NCBI GenBank assembly: GCA_946402065.1
Contig: CAMIVR010000035.1
Coordinates: 1-39,682 of the forward strand
DNA from: an uncultured Brevibacillus sp.
GTDB lineage: Bacteria; Bacillota; Bacilli; Brevibacillales; Brevibacillaceae
Length of the DNA: 39,682 nt
Reading direction: 5' to 3'
The notes under the pieces were generated by a model. That model saw only the letters and a program-made list of their open reading frames with translations. It ran no database searches and was not told the DNA's origin. Made by a program: the position numbers and the translations under genes. Positions 33,709 to 39,682 of this stretch are shown here, piece by piece (within the stretch, counting starts at the first letter, position 1; the number at the start of each line of letters is the position of its first letter).

Positions 33709-34785
33709 TTAGTACCCCTCCCCGCGAGTCAGTCGTTCTTGCAATTCGCGTTTTTGTTCCGCTGCATCGTCTGGCAGTGATTCGTACACATGATCGAAGA
33801 GGGCAGCCGGATCCGGTTTCGGAAACGATTCAGCCATCTCAACCGCTTCTTCGACTTTTTGTTTCGCTTCCTCCCATGCCAGTCGCTCGTCTTCATCGCT
33901 CCACAGCTGCTCACTTTGTAAAAACTGCCGATATCGGATGAGCGGATCTCGCTCCTGCCACCCTTTCCACACCTCTTCATCGCGGTAACGGGTCGGGTCA
34001 TCCGCGGTCGTATGCGGCCCCAGGCGGTACGTCACGGCCTCGATCAAGGTGGGGCCTTCCCCGGCACGCGCTCGCTCAACTGCCTTTTTCATCGCCGTAT
34101 ATACAGCCAGAACGTCATTTCCGTCTACGCGAATTCCTTCCATGTTATACGCCACAGCTTTTTGGGCGATTGTGGGGGTTGCCATTTGTTGCGAGACGGG
34201 GACACTGATGGCCCAATGGTTGTTTTGGCAAAAGAAGATGACCGGTACCTTATATACAGCGGCAAAATTTAGCGCCTCGTGAAAGTCTCCTTCTGATGTT
34301 GCCCCATCTCCAAAATAGGTGACAGAGACGTTCTTTTCACCCTTCAGCTTGCTTGCCCACGCGGTTCCGACCGCATGCAGTGTCTGTGCTGCGATAATGA
34401 TCTGGATCGGAAATACATTGAGATTCTCCGGCATGTAGCCGGCATGGGGATGTCCCATGCTCACCAGCAGGGCTTGAGCGAGCGGGAGCCCGTGATACAC
34501 CAGTCCGGCCAATTCCCGGTAGCTGCTCGCGATCCAATCATCCTGTTCCAGAAGGGCAAAGCTTCCGATCTGGGCTGCTTCCTGCCCGCTAAAGGGAGCG
34601 TACGTCCCGATTCTCCCCTGTCGCTGCAAATTGAACGCCCGCTGATCCAACGTCCGCGCGAGAACCATGCCTCTGTACATTTCACGCTGTTTCTCGGCGG
34701 GTATATCAGGTATCTCACCGCAAACGGTTCCGTCTGCGTTTAGCACCTTCAGAAGCGGAAACTGCAACTCTGATACATGTGTCAT
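33709..34785 (-). CDS. 2-oxoacid dehydrogenase E1 alpha subunit
   Basis: TPP-binding decarboxylase subunit with 358 residues. The TPP motif is YFGDGATSEGDFHEALNFAAVYKVP...NN (GDG-N). Typical also are LDQRAFNLQRQGRIGTYAPFSGQEA and LGPHTTADDPTRYR, the phosphorylation-loop region. Overall it resembles Bacillus PdhA more than classical BkdAA, but the operon with an amino acid dehydrogenase argues for branched-chain 2-oxoacids. The start is the second ATG, 34785. The first (34794) abuts AAAGGAGG. The gene follows the dehydrogenase gene after 15 nt. Confidence 0.92.
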   Translation of the reverse strand: MTHVSELQFPLLKVLNADGTVCGEIPDIPAEKQREMYRGMVLARTLDQRAFNLQRQGRIGTYAPFSGQEAAQIGSFALLEQDDWIASSYRELAGLVYHGLPLAQALLVSMGHPHAGYMPENLNVFPIQIIIAAQTLHAVGTAWASKLKGEKNVSVTYFGDGATSEGDFHEALNFAAVYKVPVIFFCQNNHWAISVPVSQQMATPTIAQKAVAYNMEGIRVDGNDVLAVYTAMKKAVERARAGEGPTLIEAVTYRLGPHTTADDPTRYRDEEVWKGWQERDPLIRYRQFLQSEQLWSDEDERLAWEEAKQKVEEAVEMAESFPKPDPAALFDHVYESLPDDAAEQKRELQERLTRGEGY

Positions 34786-34800
34786 CAATGCCATCCTCCT

Positions 34801-35943
34801 TTATCCAAACACTCGCTCGTGTATCAATGCCATCGCTGCTTCCCGGACAGAACGCTTTGAGGCAAGCGCCCTTTGTACGGAAAGGAGAGCATACCTGCCG
34901 ATTTGCTGCTCGATATACGCGAATAACCCTTGTTCGGACACATCAGTGTCAATGTCCAAAGCGGCGCCAAAGAGTCCGGCCCCTCCCGCGTTGGCGATAA
35001 AGTCCGGAATAACGAGCACGCCTTTATCGGTCAGAATCTCCTCCGCTTCAGCGGTCGTCGGAATGTTCGCAGCTTCCACCACGATCTTGGCCGATACGTT
35101 ATGAACATTATCGCTGTTGATGGCGTCAGCAATCGCAGCGGGAACGAGGATATCTACATCAAAGCTGAGCCAGGCTTCCCTGGGCAGCAGAGTGTAGCTT
35201 TCATCAAGCCCTTCCCTGTCGATCGTTCCCAGCTTGTCGCGTCGAGACAGAAGCTGTTGGATAGTAATCCCTGTTTCCTTGTAAATGGTGCCTTTCGCAT
35301 CGGCGACTGCAACGACCTTGCACCCCATTTTTTGCAAATAGAGCGCTGCGCTGGCACCAACGCTTCCGAAGCCCTGAACCGCTGCAGTTGTTTGAGAAAT
35401 GTCTATGCCAAGCACTTTGGCCGTATGTTTCGTTGCCACGGCAACCCCGTAGCCTGTTGTCACATCTGTAGCTGACATCCCGTCAATCACGAGGGCAAAC
35501 ACCTTTTGCAACCTTTCCAGGACGTAAGCGCCTTGGGGATGTTTGGCAATGCTTGCCTGAACAGAGCTTTGGATACCCATGTCCGCCAGAATTCGCAAGA
35601 TATCCTCCTCTCTTGTCCCAAGGTCTTCGCTGGTCGACCAACGCTCAAGCAAAAACGGGCGATGCGCCTCCAGAAATCTCCTGAGGACTTCCAGCGCATC
35701 AGGAGCGTTCGGGTCGTAATCAATTCCCCCTTTGGCCCCACCCGAAGGCATCCCGAGCACGGTCAGCTTATACGTCATCGTACGCGCCAAACGCTCAACT
35801 TCTGATAGATCAAGCCCTTGTCTCATGCGGATTCCTCCCCCGCATGCTCCGCCCACCAGCGTATCAATGACCAGGTATCCTTTTGCCTTGGTTATGGCGT
35901 CGGTCCATTCTGTCTTAAGATGTGGTTGATGATGCTGTGTCAT
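34801..35943 (-). CDS. Glu/Leu/Phe/Val-family amino acid dehydrogenase
   Basis: NAD(P)-dependent oxidative deaminase of 380 residues. Substrate region: GACGGGIRMRQGLDLSEVERLARTMTYKLTVLGMPSGGAKGG with two catalytic-type lysines. SEDLGTREEDI contains the conserved Asp. The Rossmann site is VQGFGSVGASAALYLQKMG, followed by EAANIPTT and IPDFIANAGG. It differs from classical leucine dehydrogenase (which has the GGGK and EDVGT forms), so the substrate is uncertain: branched-chain amino acid by operon logic, glutamate possible. The ATG 35943 overlaps the permease gene by 29 nt, behind GGGGGAATC. It would feed 2-oxoacid to the downstream complex. Confidence 0.9.
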   Translation of the reverse strand: MTQHHQPHLKTEWTDAITKAKGYLVIDTLVGGACGGGIRMRQGLDLSEVERLARTMTYKLTVLGMPSGGAKGGIDYDPNAPDALEVLRRFLEAHRPFLLERWSTSEDLGTREEDILRILADMGIQSSVQASIAKHPQGAYVLERLQKVFALVIDGMSATDVTTGYGVAVATKHTAKVLGIDISQTTAAVQGFGSVGASAALYLQKMGCKVVAVADAKGTIYKETGITIQQLLSRRDKLGTIDREGLDESYTLLPREAWLSFDVDILVPAAIADAINSDNVHNVSAKIVVEAANIPTTAEAEEILTDKGVLVIPDFIANAGGAGLFGAALDIDTDVSEQGLFAYIEQQIGRYALLSVQRALASKRSVREAAMALIHERVFG

Positions 35944-37219
35944 CGGCAGATTCCCCCTTTTTCCTTACAATGAAATAGTAGATGACGGAAGCCAAAATAT
36001 AGAGCAAGCCTATTTTCAACGTCAGACGGTCTAAGACGAGAATCAGGATCATGCTTGACAGCATGCCGACAATCGGCAAGACAGGAAACAGCGGAGCCTG
36101 AAAGCTTGCCGGCTGATAATCCTCCCGTCTGCGCAAAATGATCAGAGCCATGTTTACGAAAAGGAATGCCGCAAGTGTACCGAAGTTCAGTACGTTTGCC
36201 AGGCTGGAAATCCCGTAAAACTGTATCATCACAACCTGGACTGCCACGATGAAAATCAGCGCCGGAACCGGCACCCCCCGTTTCGATAAAGCTGCGAGGC
36301 GGACGGGGAGAACCTTGTCGCGTGCCATCGCATAAACGAGCCGGGTCGCTCCGATCATCCCTGACAACAATGTGGACAAGAGGGCAAAGACTGCGATGAC
36401 CGATAGCACCTGAGCTCCTTTCGCTCCAAGTGTCACCATGGCGGCATCGGCGATCGGCGACCCGCTGGTGCTTCCTTGTCCCCCCAGCGTAAACACCAGT
36501 GCCAGCATGACCGCAACATAGACTGCCGTTACGACCGCAAAGCCGAGGAGGATCCCTTTTGTCATTGTTTTCGCAGGGTTTTCCGCATCTCCTGCGACGC
36601 CCGCAGCAACCTCAAAGCCGACAAAGGCAAAAAAGAAGATGGCAGCTCCGTACAGGGTCCCACCGATTCCTCCGGGACTAAACGGAACAAACGCGTCCGC
36701 TGACGCATGGAAAAAAGCCGAGATGGCCAAAACAGCCAGTATCAGAATTTTCAGTCCGACAATTGCAAGATTGATACCGGAAGACACCTTGGTCCCTTGA
36801 AGAATGATGAGCAGAATCAAGACAGGGGGGACAAACTTAAGCAAAGCAGAAGGCAGCGGTACAACCTGAGCCATGTATTCGGCCCAACTGTTTGTAATCA
36901 AAGCGCCGCCAACAGTCAGTTCCAGTATGACAAGCGAACCGACAATAAACGGAATGATTCCCCATCTGCCTCTGAAAGCCAGCCTGCTGAACAGGTACGC
37001 TCCTCCTGCTTGCGGGTGGGCACTTGCCAGTTCAGCATAGGTGAGCGCTGTGAGGAAACCGACTACAGCGGAAATGATCACCGATAAGATTACGGACGGT
37101 CCCGCCGCTTTTAATGCAAGTCCGCTGACCGTAAAAATTCCCGCGCCCATCATCACCCCGATCGTAAGTCCTGCTACGTCCCAAGTATTGAGGACGCGTT
37201 TCAGTTTTTGTTTTTCCAA
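35915..37219 (-). CDS. APC-superfamily amino acid permease
   Basis: Integral membrane transporter of 434 residues with about 12 helices. Conserved N-terminal GLTIGVMMGAGIFTVSG (unwound helix 1 with the substrate site), AELASAHPQAGGAYLFSRLA, and AIFFFAFVGFEVAAGVAGDAENPAKTM are typical of amino acid-polyamine-organocation permeases. The start is TTG 37219, 6-7 nt after AAGGAGGGG. ATG 37223 in another frame is a short shadow. It is the first gene of the deamination and 2-oxoacid dehydrogenase operon, so it should import the substrate of the dehydrogenase. The last 29 nt overlap the next gene. Confidence 0.92.
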   Translation of the reverse strand: MEKQKLKRVLNTWDVAGLTIGVMMGAGIFTVSGLALKAAGPSVILSVIISAVVGFLTALTYAELASAHPQAGGAYLFSRLAFRGRWGIIPFIVGSLVILELTVGGALITNSWAEYMAQVVPLPSALLKFVPPVLILLIILQGTKVSSGINLAIVGLKILILAVLAISAFFHASADAFVPFSPGGIGGTLYGAAIFFFAFVGFEVAAGVAGDAENPAKTMTKGILLGFAVVTAVYVAVMLALVFTLGGQGSTSGSPIADAAMVTLGAKGAQVLSVIAVFALLSTLLSGMIGATRLVYAMARDKVLPVRLAALSKRGVPVPALIFIVAVQVVMIQFYGISSLANVLNFGTLAAFLFVNMALIILRRREDYQPASFQAPLFPVLPIVGMLSSMILILVLDRLTLKIGLLYILASVIYYFIVRKKGESADDTASSTTS

Positions 37220-37247
37220 ACATATCCCCTCCTTAGATTACCATATT

Positions 37248-37271
37248 GTTCGGTATATCCGAACGACGTTC
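37248..37271. promoter_or_regulatory. Probable IclR operator upstream of the permease operon
   Basis: GTTCGG-TATAT-CCGAAC (37248-37264, 6 bp arms) runs into CGAACGACGTTC (37260-37271). The latter motif recurs as CGAACAACGTTG in the iclR promoter (10 of 12 matches). It lies about 30-50 nt before the TTG start. Confidence 0.65.
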
Positions 37272-37350
37272 TGTACAACCGATATACATACAGGATATCA
37301 CAGACTCACAGGTTTTAATAGTCAGTTAATTTATAAAATTGAAACAAACA

Positions 37351-37376
37351 AAAAAAACACCGCGAATCCACGGTGT
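37351..37376 (-). terminator. Terminator after the iclR-family gene
   Basis: On the minus strand ACACCG, an 8-nt loop and CGGTGT are followed by a long T-run. It separates the regulator from the permease operon. The gap 37220-37350 must therefore hold the operon promoter. Confidence 0.88.
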
Positions 37377-37384
37377 CTCGTATA

Positions 37385-38155
37385 TTAAATATGTCCGAAT
37401 ATCCTCGATACATCGGCGGCCGCTTTGCAGACATCCGTTACAATAGCGGAGAAATCCTTTCCCAGAATGTGCTCCTTTGCACCTGACAGGCTGATGGCAG
37501 CCACAACGGTTCCTGTATTATCCCGAATCGGGGCGGCCACGCAACCCATGCCCGGGATCGACTCTTCATTCTCGATGCCATATCCGTTGCGTCGTATCTC
37601 CTCCAGTTCATCCAATAAATCTTTCCCGGAGGTGATCGTATTATCGGTAAAAGCCGCTAGTTCGTGTGAGAAATAGTTTTGAATCTCCCGCTCATCACGG
37701 TGCGCCAAGAGCACTTTACCTACTGCGCACACATGAGCTGAGACCGACAGCCCCGCCCTTTGCAGCACCGCAAATGGTTTCGGGGGATCGCTCCGGAAGA
37801 TAAATACCGCCAATCCCCCCGCATAGATCGCCAAATGCCCCGAAGAATTCCACTTTTCTGTCAACCTGACCAGAAACGGTTCCGCTACAAGCCGAAGTTC
37901 GATCTTGCTGAAATATACCATGCCCAAGTTAAAAATGCTCGGGCCAATCCAATATTTCCGGGTGACTTCATCTTGTTTTACAAAACCCCTACGCTCAAGT
38001 GTTTTCAACATTCCATGCGCCGTACTCTTCGAGATCCCCATCATGCGGCTTACTTCCGAAATACCGAGCTCCTTTCCATCCTGAAAGGCTAATAGAATCG
38101 TCAGTGCCCGATCGATCGAATGCACCGTATTTTTATTGGCAGATTGATCATCCAA
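37385..38155 (-). CDS. IclR-family transcription regulator of the amino acid degradation operon
   Basis: Regulator of 256 residues. The N-terminal winged helix spans about residues 10-70 (VHSIDRALTILLAFQDGKEL, MMGISKSTAHGMLKTLERRG). The IclR effector domain spans about 80-250 (AEPFLVRLTEKWNSSGHLAIY, SAHVCAVGKVLLAH, ENEESIPGMGCVAAPIRDNTG). The start appears to be TTG 38155, 11 nt after AGGGGG, because no in-frame ATG lies near. It is upstream of and on the same strand as the permease operon but has its own terminator. A shared inverted motif in both promoters suggests it controls itself and that operon, probably responding to a 2-oxoacid or amino acid. Confidence 0.9.
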   Translation of the reverse strand: MDDQSANKNTVHSIDRALTILLAFQDGKELGISEVSRMMGISKSTAHGMLKTLERRGFVKQDEVTRKYWIGPSIFNLGMVYFSKIELRLVAEPFLVRLTEKWNSSGHLAIYAGGLAVFIFRSDPPKPFAVLQRAGLSVSAHVCAVGKVLLAHRDEREIQNYFSHELAAFTDNTITSGKDLLDELEEIRRNGYGIENEESIPGMGCVAAPIRDNTGTVVAAISLSGAKEHILGKDFSAIVTDVCKAAADVSRIFGHI

Positions 38156-38199
38156 CGTACATGTTTCCCCCTGTCTCCTGACATCCTGTCTCTTTTATG

Positions 38200-38228
38200 A
38201 TCATAGCACGAACAACGTTGAATGCTAA
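38200..38228 (-). promoter_or_regulatory. SigA-type promoter of the iclR-family gene with operator in the spacer
   Basis: On the minus strand TTAGCA, 17 bp, TATGAT. The spacer contains CGAACAACGTTG (38209-38220), nearly identical to the motif upstream of the permease. Binding there would block RNA polymerase, consistent with autorepression. Confidence 0.6.
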
Positions 38229-38341
38229 CCATAAAAATGAAGTTCCGAACGCACAGACTTATGAACCCTTGACAAACTATTTGCGGTTCTCGGTTTCCTG
38301 TTCGAAGCCGGTTATGTGAAGCTGGCGCATTGCTTAAACTA

Positions 38342-38362
38342 CCACCTGCTCAAAGCAGGTGG
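38342..38362. repeat. IS200-type subterminal hairpin
   Basis: Perfect 9 bp arms with a CAA loop, CCACCTGCT and AGCAGGTGG. In the IS200/IS605 family such hairpins are the single-strand recognition sites of TnpA. Confidence 0.75.
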
Positions 38363-38451
38363 ATTTGGACATGAGTGTCGACGACTAAAGTCGTTACGCA
38401 AGAGTAAATCTCTTCTAAAAGCCCCTACGCTCAAGCGCACTTCAACCACTA

Positions 38452-38896
38452 CTAAAACTCGTCCTCAATCTTGAATATTTCGCTTTTCTCTTCATAAAAT
38501 GATTCGCAATATAATTCCGAATCATTTCTTCGGTCACATTACCTACCGTCGCACAAAAGTAGCCCCGCGCCTATAACTGTTGTCCCCAATATTGTTTCTT
38601 CAGTTCCGGAAATTCATCCTGCAACAGCCTCGACGAGCGTCCTTTCAAATACTGCACGATTTACTCGGACCTAAGCTCGGCGGACAGGACAACAACAAAT
38701 GGATATGTTCTTTTCCCACACTCCCCTGCAAAATTCCAATCCTTCTGGCTTCACATCCCTGCCGGATCAACTCCCGTGTCCTTACCGCTAATTGACCTCT
38801 GAGTATCTGATATCCGAACTTTGTCACCCAAATGATATGATATTTGATGGCATACACCGCGTGACTATTCTTCTCGTATCCTTCCATGCTGATCAT
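38452..38896 (-). pseudogene. IS200/IS605-family transposase TnpA, inactivated
   Basis: Y1 HUH transposase remnant. The first frame reads HAVYAIKYHIIWVTKFGYQ, RELIRQGCEARRIGILQGSV, then GKEHIHLLLSCPP with the HUH pair. A one-base deletion near 38660 shifts the frame. The following segment (QYLKGRSSRLLQDEFPELKK) ends in an in-frame TAG at 38571-38573 where the family has Trp (W-ARGY). GYFCATVGNVTEEMIRNYI carries the catalytic Tyr. A second one-base deletion near 38497 follows, before the original stop at 38452. Two frameshifts and a stop make it inactive, though each catalytic residue is still encoded. Confidence 0.9.
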
Positions 38897-38926
38897 TGAT
38901 TGCTTCCACTTCTGGTTTCTACGTGA

Positions 38927-39147
38927 TCCACAGACGCAAAAAACATATTAAAGGTAAGAAAGATAGAACTCGCTCTGCAATATTTATTGGATGAAGTTGA
39001 GAGACAGATGATTGAAGAGAACTATCTTAGCACATCCAGAGTTAAGGATATCAACATATACTTGGATTTGGGTATGAAAAGGATCAATACTACCCGGAAA
39101 AGAACGATGCCATCTTTCAGTATTGCCAGGCACTCGGAATAATCTGA
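38927..39147 (+). pseudogene. Phage ArpU-family regulator, C-terminal remnant
   Basis: A plus-strand coding remnant. The first frame reads RKIELALQYLLDEVERQMIE, then ENYLSTSRVKDINIYLDLGM. Near 39077-39082 a one-base change shifts the frame, and the reading continues as DQYYPEKNDAIFQYCQALGII with a stop at 39145-39147. Joined, this matches the C-terminal sigma-like helical region of ArpU-type phage late regulators as I know them (LDExxRxxIExxYL, DINVYLxLGM, QYYxxKNxAI). The N-terminal two thirds are absent, and the 5' limit is only where the frame opens. A terminator lies at its end. Confidence 0.7.
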
Positions 39148-39158
39148 GTGTCCTTTTT
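39129..39158 (+). terminator. Terminator at the end of the ArpU remnant
   Basis: GGCACTC, a 10-nt loop and GAGTGTCC (one bulge) followed by TTTTTT. It overlaps the last codons of the remnant. Confidence 0.75.
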
Positions 39159-39269
39159 TGTAGAAAATCGCGCATTAACTCCGTTTGGAATATACCAGAT
39201 TAGGGATTCCATACGAGACAGCAACCCCTCGTTTTTCAGGTGTAAACTAACCAAAAAATGACAAAACTA

Positions 39270-39298
39270 TTGCAATATATTTACATAATTGGTAAAAT
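39270..39298 (+). promoter_or_regulatory. SigA-type promoter of the small secreted protein gene
   Basis: TTGCAA, 17 bp, TAAAAT, about 40 nt before the ATG at 39336, in AT-rich DNA. Confidence 0.7.
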
Positions 39299-39335
39299 AT
39301 AAATTGTTGATAAAATGAATGAAGGAGATGTAATT

Positions 39336-39665
39336 ATGAAAAAACTAACGGCTGTTCTTTCTATTCTTGCTGTTGCTTTAGTAGGATCTACAAGTGCCTT
39401 TGCGGCTGAACCTGTTGCCCAATCAAATGCAAGCCTAGCAGCAATAAACACGTTTTCGAAATCTTTGGCCCCTAAAGATAAATCGGGGTATTACACAATG
39501 TATGAGTTTTACGTTTTTCAACAAGGGACTGTAACTGTGAATCTTACACAAAATAGTACTGGTGGGGCTAAAGGACATTATGTAATTTATAAATATTATG
39601 GCCCAAACCAATGGCTATTCACTGATAATCCTGAATTTCGAAAGTACGACTCTTTGAAAACGTGA
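39336..39665 (+). CDS. Small secreted protein, AT-rich gene
   Basis: Unrecognised 109-residue protein with a clear Sec signal peptide: MKKLTAVL, a hydrophobic core, and cleavage probably after SAFA before AEP (residue about 26). The mature part of about 83 residues is rich in Tyr, Thr, Asn and Gly and looks like beta-strands (SGYYTMYEFYVFQQGTVTVN, HYVIYKYYGPNQW). This resembles short exported beta-sandwich proteins of Bacillaceae, of unknown role. Start 39336 lies 7 nt after GAAGGAGATG. Base use is visibly more AT-rich than in the rest of the window, and the gene sits beside phage and IS remnants, so it was probably acquired. The C-terminal EFRKYDSLKT may be a truncated end. Confidence 0.72.
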   Translation: MKKLTAVLSILAVALVGSTSAFAAEPVAQSNASLAAINTFSKSLAPKDKSGYYTMYEFYVFQQGTVTVNLTQNSTGGAKGHYVIYKYYGPNQWLFTDNPEFRKYDSLKT

Positions 39666-39682
39666 AAAGGGCTCCGAATCTT

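Larger units (their letters stand above)
38342..38896 (-). mobile_element. IS200/IS605-type element remnant
   Basis: It contains a decayed tnpA (38452-38896) and, downstream of it, a subterminal hairpin CCACCTGCT-CAA-AGCAGGTGG (38342-38362) and a second small stem ACGACT-AA-AGTCGT (38381-38394), as expected for the right end of such elements. No matching left-end hairpin is visible beyond 38896, so the element seems truncated. Confidence 0.75.

Noticed and set aside
34801..35943. Naming the dehydrogenase as leucine dehydrogenase
   Set aside because: The glycine-rich and Asp motifs differ from classical leucine dehydrogenase, so only the family is reported.
38271..38276. TTGACA on the plus strand upstream of the IS remnant
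   Set aside because: No -10 hexamer follows at 16-18 bp and no plus-strand gene begins there.

Overview
The window looks like a chromosomal segment of a spore-forming, Gram-positive bacterium of the Brevibacillus/Paenibacillaceae type. This is an inference from gene content and protein character, not from a database match. The signs are a threonyl-tRNA synthetase gene behind a T-box leader, the spore pair cwlJ-gerQ, a ytxC-like sporulation gene, the futalosine menaquinone gene mqnC, strong GGAGG ribosome binding sites, frequent GTG and TTG starts, and a preQ1-I riboswitch before queCDEF.

Layout. 1-2030: thrS (partial, minus), its T-box leader and promoter, then ytxC. 2183-3594: mqnC and a small upstream gene. 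3723-5275 (plus): a VTT/YqaA membrane protein, then cwlJ and gerQ. 5356-9822 (minus): signalling genes, namely a Crp/Fnr regulator with a PilZ protein, a 54-residue membrane protein below an HD-GYP protein, and a chemoreceptor. 10001-11405: a heavily decayed cheA-like pseudogene. 11534: a 72-residue hydrophilic protein. 11796-17125 (minus): a sigma-54 activator and a putrescine aminotransferase/aminoaldehyde dehydrogenase pair with a clear -24/-12 promoter and upstream palindromes. 17440-20509 (plus): a polar amino acid ABC transporter and an IclR regulator. 20731-22558: a nitroreductase and a TIGR01777-type epimerase.

22689-26886 is accessory. It holds a truncated cupin, an unrecognised 314-residue protein, a MocR regulator lacking the segment with the PLP lysine, and a divergent complete aminotransferase with a cupin. 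27017-29648 is the queuosine precursor operon. 29880-38155 (minus) is an amino acid degradation locus: IclR regulator, APC permease, Glu/Leu/Phe/Val-type dehydrogenase, and E1alpha, E1beta, E2 and E3 of a 2-oxoacid dehydrogenase, with a possible attenuator between E1beta and E2. 38342-39158 holds remnants of an IS200-type element and of a phage ArpU-family gene. An AT-rich gene for a small secreted protein closes the window.

How the genes fit together. The sigma-54 activator most likely switches on putrescine to 4-aminobutyraldehyde to GABA. The permease, dehydrogenase and 2-oxoacid dehydrogenase would import a (probably branched-chain) amino acid, deaminate it and convert the 2-oxoacid to acyl-CoA. 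The IclR regulator there probably binds a motif shared by its own promoter and the permease leader. The least explained items are the lysine-less MocR with its direct-repeat operator, the 314-residue protein with a His/Cys cluster, the E1beta-E2 attenuator and the long inverted repeat before the sigma-54 activator gene. I saw no CRISPR array, tRNA, rRNA or recognisable defence system.
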